Positions 16,003-27,740 of a stretch of 64,000 nt of DNA are shown here, in pieces. The stretch spans positions 7,132,001 to 7,196,000 of the forward strand of contig JAYKKT010000041.1 of NCBI GenBank assembly GCA_036023115.1, in the 5' to 3' direction. The notes below the pieces were generated by a model. That model was not told where the DNA came from. It did no database searches and saw only the letters and a list, made by a program, of their open reading frames with translations. This DNA is from Brasenia schreberi (lineage: Eukaryota; Streptophyta; Magnoliopsida; Nymphaeales; Cabombaceae). A program made the translations under genes and the position numbers. Every line of letters begins with the position of its first letter. The stretch's first letter is position 1.

Positions 16003-17246
16003 CTTTTAGGGTGTTCCAACTAGCTTACTCAAACTAGCGAAGTAGTTTTTGAAATATCTGACTTTTAAAAGGCAATTGTAGGCAAGCGGGATCTTTTCGT
16101 CGCAGACCTTCTTCCACCGACGCGCAAGGGTCAGTTTGTACGCTTAGAGACTTTGTTTGAACAAGTTAAACTCAAATTCGATTTTTGAATAAATAGGTGT
16201 TTGAAAATCCTTTTGAAATCATGCACTTGGCGAGTTTTTGATTTGGGCGACCTTAAGTCTTTCAATTTTATCCACTTAGGCGTGTTTGCACTCTTTGTTC
16301 GGGTTTGTTCGATGCAGGTATGCACTCTAGCTCGAGTATGGCGAGTATGCAATGCAACTCACACAACTTGAATGTAAAACCCGAAATTTAAGGACTTAGT
16401 AGAAGGGAAAACCCAAATTGAATGCAACTCACACAACTTGAATGTAAATTGCAGAAATTTAAATATATCTATATCTTAAGAGCATAAAGGCTCAATGTGT
16501 GCGTGGGTGTTGTGTATAAATTGAAATGCAACACACGCAACTGAACCGTAAAACGCAGCAAAAGGGAGATATAGATATATGTAAGAGCGAAAAGGCTCAA
16601 TTGTGGCATGTGTGTATGTATGAATTGAAAGACAACACACACAACTGAATTTAAAACCCGGAATTGAAATGCGTACACAACTGAACTGGGAAAACTCATG
16701 TAGTAGAAAATATATAGATATGGCTATATCTTAGTGGCTTCTGAGGCCAAAATGTGCGTGAGGTGTTTGAGCAATCGCTCGGGTGTTTCTTGGGTGCGAG
16801 TGTGTAATTGAAAGACAAACTCACACGACTTAATGTAACAACCCAGCTGAATTGAAATACATATGTATATGATAAGAGCGAAAAGGCTCAATTGTGTACG
16901 TGGTGCTTGTGTACGAGATAAGAGCGGAAAGGCTCGAGTGTACGTGTGTGTCTCGTGTGTCCAGCACCGTTATTACATTCTGGGGGGAGACGATGCTCCC
17001 TTATTACAACCACGTATCACGAATTTAATTGAATGGAAAAGAAACTTGATATATATCAAACGACTTACACTTTTCCAGGTTCTTGATTTGGGATTGTACA
17101 AGGGGCGAATCTGCCTTCTTCTTATGGAGTCCGGGGCACGTGGGAGCGAAGCCGGAGAGCTTGAGAGCTTGGAGAGACTTGGAGTTCCGGGAGCTGCAAG
17201 CTACAATGGGTTTGGGGATACTTGGGGCTGGTTTGGACAAGGTAAG

Positions 17247-17854
17247 ACTCGAGTCACCTTGGCTCGAGTGATTGGGTTTTTGTATGGGATTCGGCCAACA
17301 CTTGGCCTTGGTTTAGGTATAGGATAGAGTTAGGATTCGACCAGCATTTGGCCTTAGGTTTTGGTCTTGTGAAACTTGAGCCAAGGTGGCTCGAGTAGGA
17401 GTGACTTGCTCTAGGGTTCGGCCAACACTCGGCCTTAGGTTTTGCTTGTGTGACTCGAGCCCAAGGTGGCTCGAGTGAACTTGGTTTAGGTAGAGTTGGG
17501 GCTGAGTCCTAGGTTAGGTTTTTTCTAGGCTAGGATGGCTTGAGCCAAGGTGGCTCGAGTTTGGTTTAAGGTGAAACCGGGGCTAGTTACCTAGGGTTGT
17601 CCAAGGCGGTTGTGGGGCTAGTACACGGCCAAGTTCGACTGTGGGTTTTTAGCTAGGTGGCTGCCCTATGGCAGGCCAAGTCTTTGGTTAAGGTGGGGGA
17701 ACACACGGCCTCGTCTGGCCGTGTGTTTAGATTTAGGTGGCCTGTCAAAAGGCAGGCCAAGTCTCTTAGTGAACAAGTAAGGACGCCCGGCCAACTTTGG
17801 CCGGGCTGTTTTGGGTTTGTGGGAAAGGGAAACCAGCCAAAAGTTGGGCTGGTT
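17247..17854. repeat. Array of short inverted repeats in LTR of A
   Basis: Separate stems, each of different sequence, stand in series: ACTCGAG/CTCGAGT (17247-17269), GGCCAA/TTGGCC (17293-17307), ACTTGAGCC/GGCTCGAGT (17374-17396), ACTCGAGCC/GGCTCGAGT (17453-17476), CTTGAGCC/GGCTCGAG (17539-17559), ACACACGGCC/GGCCGTGTGT (17701-17726), GGCCTGTC/GGCAGGCC (17739-17758), GCCCGGCCAA/TTGGCCGGGC (17785-17806), AACCAGCC/GGCTGGTT (17831-17854). The array continues after the solo LTR: GGCCTGCC/GGCAGGCC split by it, and AAGTTCGGC/GCCGAACTT at 21173-21198. The other LTRs lack it. Confidence 0.75.
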
Positions 17855-17866
17855 TTTAGGTAGTTG

Positions 17867-17871
17867 GCCTG
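17867..17871. repeat. TSD of solo LTR, left copy (GCCTG)
   Basis: Matches GCCTG at 21087-21091 on the other side of the solo LTR. The target lies inside one hairpin of the array. Confidence 0.93.
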
Positions 17872-20800
17872 TGTAGACGCGCGAAAATCCCTGCCTCTCG
17901 CCTTTTCAAGGCTCGAAGCGGATCCTCTCGTGTGTCTAAGGCCTATATATGCAAACAGGGCGTGCCAGCTAGCTTACCTAAGCTAGCGAAGATATTTTTA
18001 ACACTAACTTCTAAACGTGGCGACTGTGAGCAAGTGAGCTCTTGTCGTCGCAGACTTTCTTGCACCGATGCGCAAGGGTCAGTCTGTACGCTTTGCAAAA
18101 ATCGAGTTTTGGAGAGAAAGTCTATGAAGCAGTTCGAGGTGTCTATTTCGAGTCTTTCAAATGCGATTGCATGTTTTAGATCACATGGATTTGCACGTGC
18201 CTAAGTCTTTTCTTTTATCCCTCTTCGGGCCACCTAGTTTGTGTGTTATGAACACTCCACTACATGGGCGAATTCGAGCGGGGCTTGCTTTGATGCAATA
18301 TGCGTCCTACCTCATGGTATGGCGTAGATGCAATACAAACTCACGCTACTCCAAAGGGAAAACCCGAAATGTAAAGACAATACTGAAGGGAAATAACCGA
18401 AGGGAAATAACCGAAGGGAGATATGTATATAGATTATGTATATGAGCCCTTACTCGGGTCTTGCAAATAAGAGCGAAGGCTCAATGTGGGTGCGTGCTTG
18501 AATTGAAAGACTTACACACACGACATGAAATTAAACCCAAATATAAATTGCAGTATGGCCTTGACTAAGGTCTTGGGAGTAAGAGCGAAGGCTCAATGTG
18601 TGTGAGAGTGCTTGAATTGAAGTACTACACACATGACATAAATGAAACCCAAATATAACTGCAATAAGGCCTTTACTAAGGTCTTGGGAGTAAGAGCGAA
18701 GGCTCAACGTGTGTGAGAGTGCTTGAATTGAAAGACTTACACACAAGACATGAAATTAAACCCAAATATAAATTGCAGTATGGCCTTGACTAAGGTCTTG
18801 GGAGTAAGAGCGAAGGCTCAATGTGTGTGAGAGTGCTTGAATTGAAGTACTACACACACGACATAAATGAAACCCAAATAGTATAGGTCGGCCCTTACTT
18901 GGGTCTTTCAAATAAGAGCGAAAGCTCAATGTGTGTGAGTGCTTGAATTGAAAGACAACGCACCCAACTTAAGCAAAAACCCTTCGAAAATGAAAGTATA
19001 AATATATATACTTATGTATTAGGGCTAATTAGGCCTGTGTGTGTTCAAAATCGTGCACAACTAAGAGAGTGCACGTGTGTGGGTGTGCCAAGCCATGTTA
19101 TTACAAGCGGGGGGAGACTATGCTCCGTTATTACAACCCCGTATCAAATTGAATCTCAAGCAAGTATACAACTAAAGACCGAGTTAGGCACTTACTAGTA
19201 GCTGGTCCGTAGAGGCCTTGCTTGAGCATGGGCTTGGCCTTCGCCTTGGGCTGCAAACGGAAGCTCCGCGAGGGTGAACGACAAAGGGTGCTGGCCGGCT
19301 ACAAGTGGGGCGCGGGATAGGCGCCTCGAAGGTGGCCGGCTGCAAGTGAGTGTCACCTTGATGTAGGGAATTAAAGGGGCTGGGCCAAGTGAATATGTAG
19401 GGTCACGAATGGAGAGTATAGAGTGTTAGGGAATATGGACCTAAGGGGAGTGTGGTGGTAGCGGGCTGCTAGGATGACTTGGTTCGGCTGAGTGAGAAGG
19501 GTGGCAGCAAAGGGGAATGGCTGGTGGTAGGGTGTTGTGGTAGGGTTTAGGTGGCTGAGAGTGGAGAGGGAGTGAAGAAGGTAAGACAAAGAAAGGTGTA
19601 CTAACCGTATGGAGAGAGGCGGTGGATGGAAGAGAGAAGCCGGGTGGTTGGGAAGTAGCGCAAGTGGTGGCGTTCGGCTGGGAGATGGTGGTGTAGGTGG
19701 CGATGGAGGTGGTGGTGGGATGGAGAGCAGGTGGTGGTGCAGGTGGAGCAGGTGGGACTCGGCTGGACTTGGGAAAGGAGGGGACCCGGTTGGGATTTGT
19801 GAGGCCACCTAGATAGGAAAACCCGCCCCCAAGGGGGGGGGGTTTATATAGGGAGTTGGGTAGGTCGGTTAGGGCTGGGTTTGGGGTAGTGGTTAGGTGG
19901 TTTAGGTAGGGTGGTATGAAGATAAGGTAGGCTGGAAAGGGTAGGGCCAGATATTTTAAAACTAGTGGTTTGGGTAGATTGTGGGCTAGGGGTGGTTTAG
20001 GGGTTTAGGGCTAGGTTAGGTGGTTGGGTTTTAGGGTGAGGGTTAGTGAGCTAGGTTAGGTGATTAGGCTAGGTTTAGGCTAGGTTTAGGGAAATTAACC
20101 TAGGTTTAGGGAAGGATTAGGGAAGTGGGTTAGGTGATTAGGTTGGGATTAGGCCGGGATTAGGGATGTGGGTTAGGTGATTAGGCTCAAATTAGGGGTG
20201 GATTAGGGTGGTAGGCTAGGATTAGGTGTTTTGGGTTAGGTTTAGGTGAGGGAGCTCCCTTTGCATGGCCCATAGACCTTAACCACCTCATGTTGGTGCA
20301 GCCCTAGGTTAGGTTTTGGCTAATTACAAGCTTAAACCCATTCAATTAGGCTAACCCACATGATTAACCCCAAACTTGACACACAAGTCAAGCTTAATTA
20401 CAACACTCTTGATATTATCCATTCCCACTCTCTCTCATGCCCATAATCCCACGTGAATTTCAAGTGGGCCCCACCTCCATTTATGAGAAGGTGATGTGGG
20501 CCATGGATATGGATATTGGATTGGATCTTTGGATCCAAATCCAAATCCAAGTCCACACATGGGTTTGGATTGGGATCTGGATATATATGGTCCAGATCCA
20601 ATCCAAACTGAACTCTGACTCCTTCGAGCTGGGTTCGAAACGGACGATTTGTACGGGGTCTAACAGCATCAGTACTCCATTTGCGTTGGGTCTTCGCCAA
20701 CATGGTCGTCCGCCTCCGTTTCTGCCTTCCGGAGATGACTTCAAATGATATTTTGATAAGAACAGGGTCTTGGACGTTCGAGATCCTGGGGGTATGGATG

Positions 20801-21086
20801 TGATACAAGAGTTGTTGTGTCGGGCTCGATATGTGCTCCGGTTCCGGGCTCTCTTTGACTTTGCTGGTCCTGTCTTGATTAGGCCAACCTACTTCGGGGT
20901 TTCAAAACATGTTTTAAAAGGGTTTTTTAAAAGCCATATTATGTATTTTTGAAATACGAAGTTTAAAACGTATGTACAGGGTTGTCTGGAAGGCTCCTGG
21001 GTTTCCAGACTCAAAATGGCCCTTTGGGGCTGCTTGTATAAAACTAGGTTTGTTTAAGAAATTCGTGGGATTTCGGGGTGTTTACA
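17872..21086 (-). mobile_element. Solo LTR (3215 bp), T1 subfamily
   Basis: Complete LTR from TGTAGACG to GTTTACA, with TSD GCCTG on both sides and no internal region. This is the usual product of recombination between the two LTRs of one element. It resembles the T1 LTRs but is more diverged and about 280 bp shorter. TATA box TATATAAA at 19843-19850 on the minus strand; 111-bp array around 18445-18960. Confidence 0.93.
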
Positions 21087-22451
21087 GCCTGCCTTTAGGG
21101 CAGGCCACTTTGGGTAGGAAATGGTTTTTGGGGAGAAAGGATTCGAGGTAGTTAGGTGGGTTTTCAAAAGGGAAGTTCGGCCAAGGTTAGCCGAACTTGA
21201 TGGGGTTCAAGGTGAAGTTCGGCCAGCACCTGACTGAACTGGTTTAGGTCTTAGGATAGGTTGTTTAGGTGGTGGTTTTGGGTGGAAGACTTGGTGAAAA
21301 ACGGCCAGCACTTGGCTGGTTTGGTAGTGGTTTTAGGGGACGTTTGGGTAGGATGGGTGGTTTAGAGTGGTTAGGGAAGAAGGTGTCTAGTTTAGGTCTT
21401 AGGGGCTTACCTAGTTGCAGCACCACTCCAAGCCGCTGCCAAGCTCCACCACGCCATGCTCCTAGCCAGCTTGTAGGGGACGTCCCTTGGTTGGTGCAAC
21501 CCTTGGCTCCATGAGCCAATCCCAAGCACTCAAACAAACGAACTTGGCCTATGGGCCTTTTTCTCTCTCATCCCCCCCCCTTTATTCACGTGAGGTGCTT
21601 CCCTGGAGCCTCACTGATGCCTTTTTTCAAGCCCAGCACCTCTATTTATAGAGGTTTTAAGTGGGTCTTGGATCTTGGGTCTTGGATTTGGGTCTGGCTA
21701 TCCGGATCCAATCCAAACTCTATGTGGATCTGGATCACAGATCTCGGATATTTTGAGATCCAGATCCAGTCCAAATATTTATTTGGGTTTGGATCTCGAA
21801 TCTTGAATCTTGGATTTTTGAGATCCGGATCCAATCCAAACACAATTTGGATCTAGATCTGGATATTTTTGGGTCCAGACCCAATCCAGACTTTTCTTCT
21901 GCTCCTTGGTTTTTTGGTCCTTTCTGGTGCTTTTCACCGTCGGTTTCGAGCGGGCTTCGATTCATCGAATGCCCAACTCTGGCCTGGGTCTTCTCCAAGT
22001 GTTTCTTCCAACTGATGTTCTGCTTTTCAGGACTTTTTCGGCGTTCATTTCGGTCCGTCGTTTTGGTTTTTGGCCAGTTCCTGTTGATATCGAACTCAAA
22101 TTGCCGCACGGATTTCGTTCTTCATTTTGATGGGACGTGTCTCAGACTTCTGTCGACTTCCTCAGGTACTGGGCTTCTTTCTGCATTTTGGAGCTGCTTC
22201 GTGCTTTTTCTTTGACCTAAATTACATTTTTACCCTTCTGTCGGGCTTTTCTCTGAACAGGCTCTTTTTTCTTCCGTTTTTGAATAGGGGGTGGCTTTTG
22301 AGACTCTGGGCTTGATTTCTCTTATTGTTGGGGCTCTCCTTTTGCCTTTTGTACCTATTTTCACATTTTAAAATAGGTTATCATTTTGGCTCAAACGAGC
22401 TTTTTGTGTTTTTGAGAGTTTTTGTTTTTTGGAAAATTCGAGGTGTTTACA
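21087..22451 (-). mobile_element. 5' LTR of element A, segment 3 (U3 end)
   Basis: Begins with the second TSD copy (21087-21091), completes the broken hairpin, and ends with GTGTTTACA at 22451. It contains an ATCC/GGAT inverted block (21660-21890) and the likely promoter. TSD of A would start at 22452 (GAAGT); the partner lies outside the window. Confidence 0.85.
21643..21651 (-). promoter_or_regulatory. TATA box of element A
   Basis: CTATAAATA on the minus strand, a textbook plant TATA sequence, placed about 800 bp from the U3 end. The GC hairpin found after the TATA box in other LTRs is absent here. Confidence 0.65.
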
Positions 22452-23777
22452 GAAGTGTGCAATCGGGTGGGGTGTGCAGGTGGCAGCCGAGTGGAAGTGC
22501 AGCTGGGTGGAGTAGCGGTGGAGGTGGCGCAGCTGGGGATGATGGAGTGAGATGGGTGAGAGATAGGGCAGGTGAGAGAGGAGAGAGAGGGATCCAAAAC
22601 CCGCCCCAAAGGGGGGGTTTTATAGGCATGGGCTGGGGTCGGTTGGTAAGGTGGTATGGGGTAGATATTTAGGATATGGTGGGCTGGTGGGGTAGTTTGG
22701 GTAGGTCGGCTAGGGGGTAGTGGTATGGTGGTTTAGGGTAGGTCGGTTAAGGTGGCTGGGAATTAAGGGTTAGGGTCTAATTAGGTGGGTTAAGGTGGGA
22801 TTAGGTTTAGTCTAGTTAGGTGGGGTGAGCTAGGTGAGGTCAGCTAGGTATGGTTAGGGTGGTTTTGGGTGGGGACGGCTAGGATTAGGTCAGGTTTAGG
22901 GGGGAGTGGCTAGGTGAGGTGGGTTAGCTTAGGGCTAGGTTTTAGAAGCATCCCCTTGGCATCGATCCATAGACCTAGTTGCAGCCAAGTTCATGTTGGT
23001 GCAACCCCAGGTTAGGTTTAGGTGCATACAAGCTTAAACCCACACTCTTAGGCTAAACCCACATGATTAACCCACCCTTGACTAAAGTCAAGCCCACCAA
23101 CTTTCTCACTCATACTTTATCATCCCATTCTCTCTCTATACCCAAGCTTTTCACGTGAAATCCTTGTGGGCCCCACCTCCATTTATGAGAAGGTGATGTG
23201 GGACATGGATGTGGATATTGGATTAGATCTTTGGATCTAAATCCAAATCCAAATGCATATTTGGGTCTGGATCTGGATATATATGGTCCAGATCCGGCCC
23301 AAATATGATTTTCTAACTCCTTCATGGCGTTTCGAAATGGACGGTTTGTGCAAGGCCTGACTGCATCAGTACTCCGTCTTGCATTGGGTCTTCGCCAACA
23401 TTGTCGTCTGCTCTTCTTCTCACCTTTCGGAGATCATTTTGACAAATTTGTTGATATCAGGGGCTTGGATGTCCGAGATTTTGGAGATGATTCTGATACG
23501 AGAGTTGATGTGCTGGGCTTGACATATGCTCTGGGTCCGGGCTCTCTTTCGCTTCTTCGGTCCTGCTTTCATCAGGCCAAGTTGCTTTTCGGGGTTTCAA
23601 AATACCTTTTTAAGGTTTTAAAAGCTGTATGGATATATTTTCAAGTGTATATGGTTTTAACATATGTACAGGGTTGTCTGGAAGGCTCTTGGATTTCTAG
23701 ACTCAAAATAGCCCTTTGGGGCTACTTTTGTAAAACCAGGTAATTTGAGAAAATCGTGGGATTTGGGGTTGTTTACA
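22452..23777 (-). mobile_element. 3' LTR of element B, right part
   Basis: The U3 part of an LTR of a second subfamily, ending GTTTACA at 23777 next to a polypurine tract. Element A is inserted in it, so the left part lies beyond the window. It closely resembles 35330-36665 and 46690-48088. TATA box TATAAAA at 22618-22624. Confidence 0.85.
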
Positions 23778-24920
23778 GATGCCCCTCTTTGGCGTTATCC
23801 AAATTGATTTGGATAATGGCAAAGACGACAACACCCCTTTCGATGTCTCCCTAGATCTATCCACGAAAATATGGGATCGTCCCAACTTTTAGCAAAATCT
23901 CTCTTTTAAAACCCTGGTAGGAGGTGATACTACGCCAAAGGGATATATATTCCTATGGTTTCTGGTCCTAAAGGGGATCATGTTCATGCATGACATGGAT
24001 GAGATGCCAAGGATGGCGACCTCCTGGAGACCAGAGGACATGGTCGAACTCTTGAGGCTTACAAAGACCTGCTGCTCCAAGTGAGCAGACTCTATGTTGC
24101 TCGATGTTCGATTTTTCAAAATCTATTTACAAAAGGGAAAACTGCTTTGAGCCTCGATCCTAAGGATCTCGAGCTCTTCATTTTTGCCTTTGCTTGAGTC
24201 TTGACACTCGCTAATCTAGCGGAGGTTTTATAAGAAAACAAGCTATATTTCAAAATTCCTACGTCTTACTCGGAACGTCGAATTCTCGAACAAAATGAAA
24301 TTCAAGTAAGTAAATCCTATTTTTACTTTAGGATTCCTCGAAATGAACCATGTTTTACTTGGGATAAGCCAGGGATGGGAAAGAGATACCACGGTCCCTT
24401 CTGAAGAGTCCTGTGGTTTGAGGCATAGAAGGCGGAAAACTTCTCTTTTTGAGCTTTTTGGCCCTTTTTCCATTTTTTTTCATAGAGGGTCTCCCTTTGG
24501 GAGTATTTTTTCTTTAATCCCTCTTTTTCACAAGAGAATCGAATTTCTCTTTTTGATTCTGGTTTCTTTTTTTGGGAAAGAGACTCTTGACGGGGAATTC
24601 CCTTTGTTTTGGCCACATTTTCTTTTTGGAAGGAGAAGAGAAGAGGGGAAGACTTATCCTAAGGTCACACTCGATCCATTCCAGATCAGCCTATTTAGAA
24701 ATAGCACGTACTACTTGCAAGTATCTCGCTATATTGAACTAGGCCTTTCTTTGTAAGAAGAAGAATTTTGAAATGTAACCTCGTGTTTGGAAAACTCCAC
24801 CCTTTAACAAGTGCGAATTCTCTCACTCAGGGTCACACAATTCGCCTTTGAACCTTACTTTCGAAGTTTCAAAGCAGCTATCCCTAAGGGTTTTCGAAAA
24901 AGGGAATTTAACCCCAAATC
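23778..24920 (-). other. Non-coding 3' tail of element B with polypurine tract
   Basis: Starts with the tract (23778-23790) and the adjacent stem-loop (23793-23818), then the hairpin CTGCTC/GAGCAG (24072-24088) and ACCACGG/CTGTGGT near 24388. Homologous to 4513-5686. No gene. Confidence 0.8.
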
Positions 24921-27740
24921 CTACACATAATACTTCTTTAAGTATTGAATATTGATAGGATCTACTAAATTCCTACCTCCTACATCAATCAACCAATATG
25001 AGTTGTTCGTGGTGGTTGCTCATACAACATAGGGTCCATCCCACTTGGGGCGCCACTTTCCAAGTGGATGTGGGCCATGATAGTGGATGATTTTCAAAAC
25101 CAGATCTCCCACTTCAAAGTGGCGAGGTCTCATGTGTTTGTCATAATGTCGGGCTATCCTTTGCCGGTATGCGTGAGCATGATCCATAGCAAGGAGTTGC
25201 CTCTCCTCTAGCAAATCTGGTTCGGCCATCCTAGCATGCTGAAGCGTCTCTAGGGGGAGGTCGAGTGCAATGGATGTATGGAATGAATGCAATTGTGTAT
25301 GAATGGGAAGAATGGCGTTTGTGCCATAGACCAATTCGAATGGTGTGGCATTCATGGGAGTCTGGATGGAAGTCTTATAAGCCATAAGGCTTCATCCAGC
25401 TTCTCGTGCCACATCCTGTCCTTTTCTAAAGTCTTCTCAATTATACTAATGAGAGTCTTATTCGTGACTTCGGCTTGGCCATTGCCTTGAGGGTAGTAGG
25501 GCGAGGAGAAGTGGTGAGTTATGCTATAAGTGTTGCACAACTTAATCATCCGCTCGTTTTTGAATGGGGTGCCATTATCTGACACAAGGTCTCTTGGAAC
25601 CCCAAATCGAGCCAAGATATTTCTCCTAATGAAAGCCACCACATGTTTCCCCTGTACGTTGGTCAGGGAGATGGCTTCAACCCACTTGGAGAAATACTCA
25701 GTGGCTGCTAAAATGAACCTATGCCCATTAGATGCCTTTGGAAAGATCGGGCCTACAATATCAAACGCCCACATGGTAAATGGCCAGGGCCTGACCACGG
25801 AATGCAATGAAGATGATGGGATATGAATTGTGTGCCCATGCACTTGACATGGATGACACTTTCTAACATGATCGTGGCAATCCTTTCTCAAGGTAGACCA
25901 AAAATAGCCCGCTCTAAGTATTTTCATTGCCATCATGTTGGCATTAACATGACCTCCACATTCTCCATCGTGGAATTCACGCATAACGATCCTAGCCTCC
26001 TCTAGATCGACACATCTTAGTAGGATGCCGGTAAAACTTTTCTTATATAAAACCCCATCGAGAATGGCGTATCGGGTAGAAATTTTTCGGATGAATGCCT
26101 TATCTTTGGATGTGTCATCCTCAGTGAATCCCCCATTTTCTAGAAAACATTTGATATCATAAAACCAAGGGTTTTCGGCAGAATTTGGATTATTTTGGCA
26201 AATATCCAAATCGTGTGTGGATGGAGTGGGCGCATGCCATATCTCTAAGGATCGAGTTCCCAAAGTGGGATCAACCTTTAGGACTGAACCTAAGGAGGAG
26301 AGGGCGTCGGCAATGCCATTATCCTCTCTTCCTACGTGTGTGAGTCTACCTGATTGGAATGACTCAACCAATCGAGTGGCCAACTCGTGATATGGAAGAA
26401 GTTTTTCATTACGTACTTGCCAAATTTTCAAAACTTAGTTTATAACAAGGAGCGAATCTCCAAAGACCTCGATGCATGATGCCCCTAGAGTTTTCGAAAC
26501 CCTTAAGCCTTGTATGAGTGCTTCATACTCAGCTATATTGTTGGAACATTCGAAATCTAGGCGAATTGCTATGGGGATCTCACCCTTTTCAGGGGATATG
26601 AGGATGACCCCAGCACTAGCCCCTCGTTGGTTTCGTGCCCCATCGAAGTGCATTTTCCACACTTAGTTTTCGAAAGAGTTTGCCAAAATGTGGTTTTGAA
26701 ATTGGTTTTGTAATATACCTTCATCAGGCATTTCACTAAATGTGGGATATGTGTCCTCCAGGGGGAACTCAGCCACGTAGTCAGCTAGGGCTTGCCCCTT
26801 AATGGAGATATGATGATGGTATTTCAGGTCATACTCCATTAGAAGGAGTTACCATTTGCCCAATCTACCAATGAGAATGGGTTTTTTGAACAAATGCTTG
26901 ATTGGATCAAGCTTGGACACTATCCAAATCTCATGATCTAGGAAATAGTGTCAAAATTTCTGGCAGGCCCAAACTAGGGCCAAGCACGTCTTCTCCATTG
27001 CTTGATAATTCCTTTCATAAGCCAAGAGAGTTTTTGAAATATAATAGATGGCATACTCCTTATGGGTGTCATCCTCGTATTGAGCTAACAACGCTCCCAA
27101 GGCATTTGCATGCACGGAAATATAAAGCAAAAGAGGTTTTCCTTGCTTTGGAGGATTTAAAATAGGGGGATTAACTAGGTATGCCTTTAGTCTTTCAAAT
27201 GACTTTTGGCAGTCGTCATCCCATGAAAATTTCGTGCCCTTTCTCAACAAATTTTTGAAGGGTTCGCATCTAGTCGCTAGGTTTGAAATGAACCTGCGAA
27301 TGAATTGTAATCGACCCTGGAGGCTACAAATCTGTGTGAGATTGGAGGGTGGAGCCATGTCTATGATGGCTCGACACTTAGAGGGGTCGACTTCTATACC
27401 CCTTTGGCTCACCATAAAGCCTAAGAACTTTCAGGACTCTACTCCGAATACACATTTCTGAGGGTTTAGCTTTACTTTGTAAAGTCTAAGCCTTTCAAAA
27501 ATCTTTCGTAAACATTCGATGTGAGTGCATCGAGTTTTAGATTTTGCCAAGAGATCATCCACATATACCTCTACGAGCTCATGAATCTGATCATGGAAGA
27601 TCGTGGTCATGGCTCTCTAGTATGTTGCATCGACATTTTTCAAACCAAAGGGCATGACTGTATAGCAGTACGTGTCCCATGGGGTTGTGAACGCGCTCTT
27701 ACCCTGATCTCGTGGACTTAATTTAATTTGATTATACCCT
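24921..27740 (-). pseudogene. pol: Decayed pol of element B (integrase to RT)
   Basis: Homologous to T1 pol throughout: integrase with the DD35E segments, zinc part, archaeal-type RNase H, degenerate RNase H, and RT with YVDD at 27553-27564. A one-base loss near 25380 shifts the frame within integrase (WAYRTSI region). Stops lie at 26435-26437, 26663-26665 and 26849-26851, each CAA to TAA compared with D, and at 26951-26953. It ends at the solo LTR inserted at 27741; the remaining RT start resumes at 31051. Not functional. Confidence 0.9.
27736..27740. repeat. TSD of second solo LTR, left copy (ACCCT)
   Basis: Matches ACCCT at 31046-31050. Removing the solo LTR restores the RT text between 27735 and 31050. 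Confidence 0.93.

Larger units (their letters stand above)
15998..17871 (-). mobile_element. 5' LTR of element A, segment 2
   Basis: Continues the LTR begun at 934. It has the U5 hairpin (16020-16037, one mismatch), the trinucleotide-like GAAGGGAAA text and repeats of the GAGC-loop-GCTC type that are more diverged than in T1. From about 17240 it changes into a hairpin-dense stretch. It ends at 17871, where a solo LTR is inserted. Confidence 0.85.
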
